From contig NW_019774180.1 in the NCBI RefSeq assembly GCF_001039355.2, positions 1,292,373 to 1,352,136 of the forward strand: a stretch of 59,764 nt of DNA. Direction: 5' to 3'. The position numbers were made by a program, and so were the translations under genes. Below, piece after piece: positions 58,593-59,764 of the stretch. The notes under the pieces were generated by a model that made no database searches, was not told where the DNA came from, and saw only the letters and a list, made by a program, of their open reading frames with translations. This DNA is from Lingula anatina. Lineage: Eukaryota > Brachiopoda > Lingulata > Lingulida > Lingulidae. The stretch's first letter is position 1. Each line of letters begins with the position of its first letter.

Positions 58593-59713
58593 AGGGCTGT
58601 GGAGAGGTTGCATACGCGTGCATACTTGCAAGCACGCATTTGGGGGGCAGGATAAAGTAGCCCATTATCATATTATCATGTTTGCTAAAAATCCATCATC
58701 AAGTAATAATTCATTAAAAGGATCATTAAATTTGTCAGCAGACAGATACTTCTTATATCACATAAAATACTTTCTGAGAAGAGCAATCAACATGTTCTCC
58801 TGTTTATCCACCTTATCAGTGGTGACTATGCTGACAAAATTCCATCATTACCATCCAAGTTTTTTGTTTACTTTTACTCTTCATGCTATTTGTTTTCTTG
58901 CCTAACCTGTATGTTCTAGCTAGAATTATCACTCAATAACTGTGAAGCAAATTTTAAGAAAAATAATTATCTTGTACTTCTGAACACATAACTCCCATGT
59001 GTTTTAGTCTAGTTTCTGCTGGAATCATCCCTACGGTTAGTTTACCTACCAGTGCAATGAAAAATACATTTACAGAGACGGAAATTACATTGGCTGATGA
59101 TGTCAATCTACCTGCTGAACATTAAAAAGCACTTGAAGACTATTTCATCAAGTATTTTCCTCCCCCTCTCATAACCAAAATTGAGTTGAAGTGTGAACAA
59201 CAAAAGTACCCCTTCACTGTCCATTGTACAAACATCTTACCTGTCAAATATTGAATTTATTCTCAAAGTTTTAATGTACTTATATTCGTGCCAATTTCCC
59301 TCAGGTAACAGTGTCAGTAACCCAGTCTCATTTTGTCCCTATATCTTTTTTCTGACTGTGTTAGTTGTGACAGGATAAACACTTTCAGTGTAATATCATT
59401 TCTGCAACATCCTTATTGACAGGCATTTCAATAATAACTAGATTAAATACTATCAAGAGAATTGAAGAAATGATTTTTGGCAATGTTCTTCAATTTCTCT
59501 GATAAATGTTATTCAACTAAAGTCAATTACCTTTGAGTATGACAAGTAGATAGGAGAATTTATGTACAGTACTTCCCTATTTCAATTAATAAGTGAGCAG
59601 AGGATTAAAACAGATTTAAAATGCAATTGACAGTTTGTTACCTACACAAACACTCAAGAAAAACACATGCAAAAAATGAAAATAGTCAACTGACCTCAAG
59701 ACAGCTGCATCCT

Positions 59714-59725
59714 CCCCCCCCCCCC

Positions 59726-59763
<38 letters not shown>
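59714..59763. repeat. Poly-C followed by poly-A run
   Basis: Thirteen C then about 37 A at the window edge. It is a simple repeat or a low-quality contig end; there is no gene here for which it would be a poly-A tail. Confidence 0.85.

Positions 59764-59764
<1 letters not shown>

Larger units (their letters stand above)
57155..59764. other. Right flank, no supported exon
   Basis: This should be intron leading to the unseen ectodomain exons. It contains a partial relative of the 52931 MITE (about 57724-57880), a GT microsatellite and the terminal poly-C/poly-A run. A short open piece on the minus strand near 59050-59110 has possible splice sites but is too weak to call. Confidence 0.65.

Noticed and set aside
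58403-58905. Cys-Val and Thr-His repeat ORFs
   Set aside because: They are translations of a GT microsatellite on either strand.
59040-59115. Possible minus-strand ectodomain exon
   Set aside because: Acceptor and donor words exist and the phase would suit the inner stalk start, but it encodes only about 25 hydrophobic/Ser residues with no domain; too weak to annotate.
59714-59763. Poly-A run as a polyadenylated 3' end or retrocopy
   Set aside because: No gene body or AATAAA-bearing transcript precedes it; it follows a poly-C run at the sequence edge.

Overview
The window is AT-rich nuclear DNA from an animal. It shows spliced genes with short exons and long introns, many microsatellites, and a dense crop of short inverted-repeat transposons. 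Several repeat ends resemble elements common in marine invertebrates. I cannot name the species; a marine invertebrate, possibly a deuterostome, is a guess only.

One gene accounts for all the coding sequence I can support. It lies on the minus strand and reads from right to left. It encodes a receptor-type protein tyrosine phosphatase (RPTP) with tandem catalytic domains. Sixteen exons join with intact splice sites and one unbroken reading frame of about 591 codons, and a seventeenth (stalk) exon is probable. In gene order they encode a Ser/Thr/Pro-rich extracellular stalk (56931-57074, probable), one membrane helix (54419-54533), a very basic juxtamembrane segment (53299-53363), a wedge/linker exon present twice (33921-34033 and 29763-29875), phosphatase domain D1 (exons from 19556 down to 8598), and most of domain D2 (7840 down to 83). 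Most of the ectodomain lies beyond the right edge, and the end of D2 lies beyond the left edge. D2 resembles that of the MAM-type (R2B: kappa/mu/rho/U) receptors. The active sites are unusual. D1 keeps the catalytic Cys and Arg, but the phosphotyrosine-loop motif reads KNAS instead of KNRY and the WPD loop reads WGE. D2 has Ser at the catalytic Cys position. The intron after the membrane exon appears to be a GC-AG intron.

Layout: 1-19600 holds the D2 and D1 exons, with a 935-bp palindromic element at 8929-9863 and several small inverted-repeat elements. 19600-25780 is intron with a decayed Tc1/mariner transposase and a Harbinger-like element. 25780-36211 is a nest of near-identical duplications broken at single N bases, which probably reflects two haplotypes placed in series by the assembler; it carries the duplicated exon. 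36212-53298 is a long intron with more inverted-repeat elements, an orphan exon-like segment (44888-44990) and a possible internal promoter (about 50850-50878). 53299-57154 holds the juxtamembrane, membrane and stalk exons, interleaved with small elements flanked by about 5-bp target duplications. The last 2.6 kb shows no supported coding sequence.

For function, the membrane helix plus basic stop-transfer segment place the two phosphatase domains in the cytoplasm. The altered residues suggest a slow, substrate-trapping or non-catalytic receptor rather than an ordinary RPTP; this is inference.
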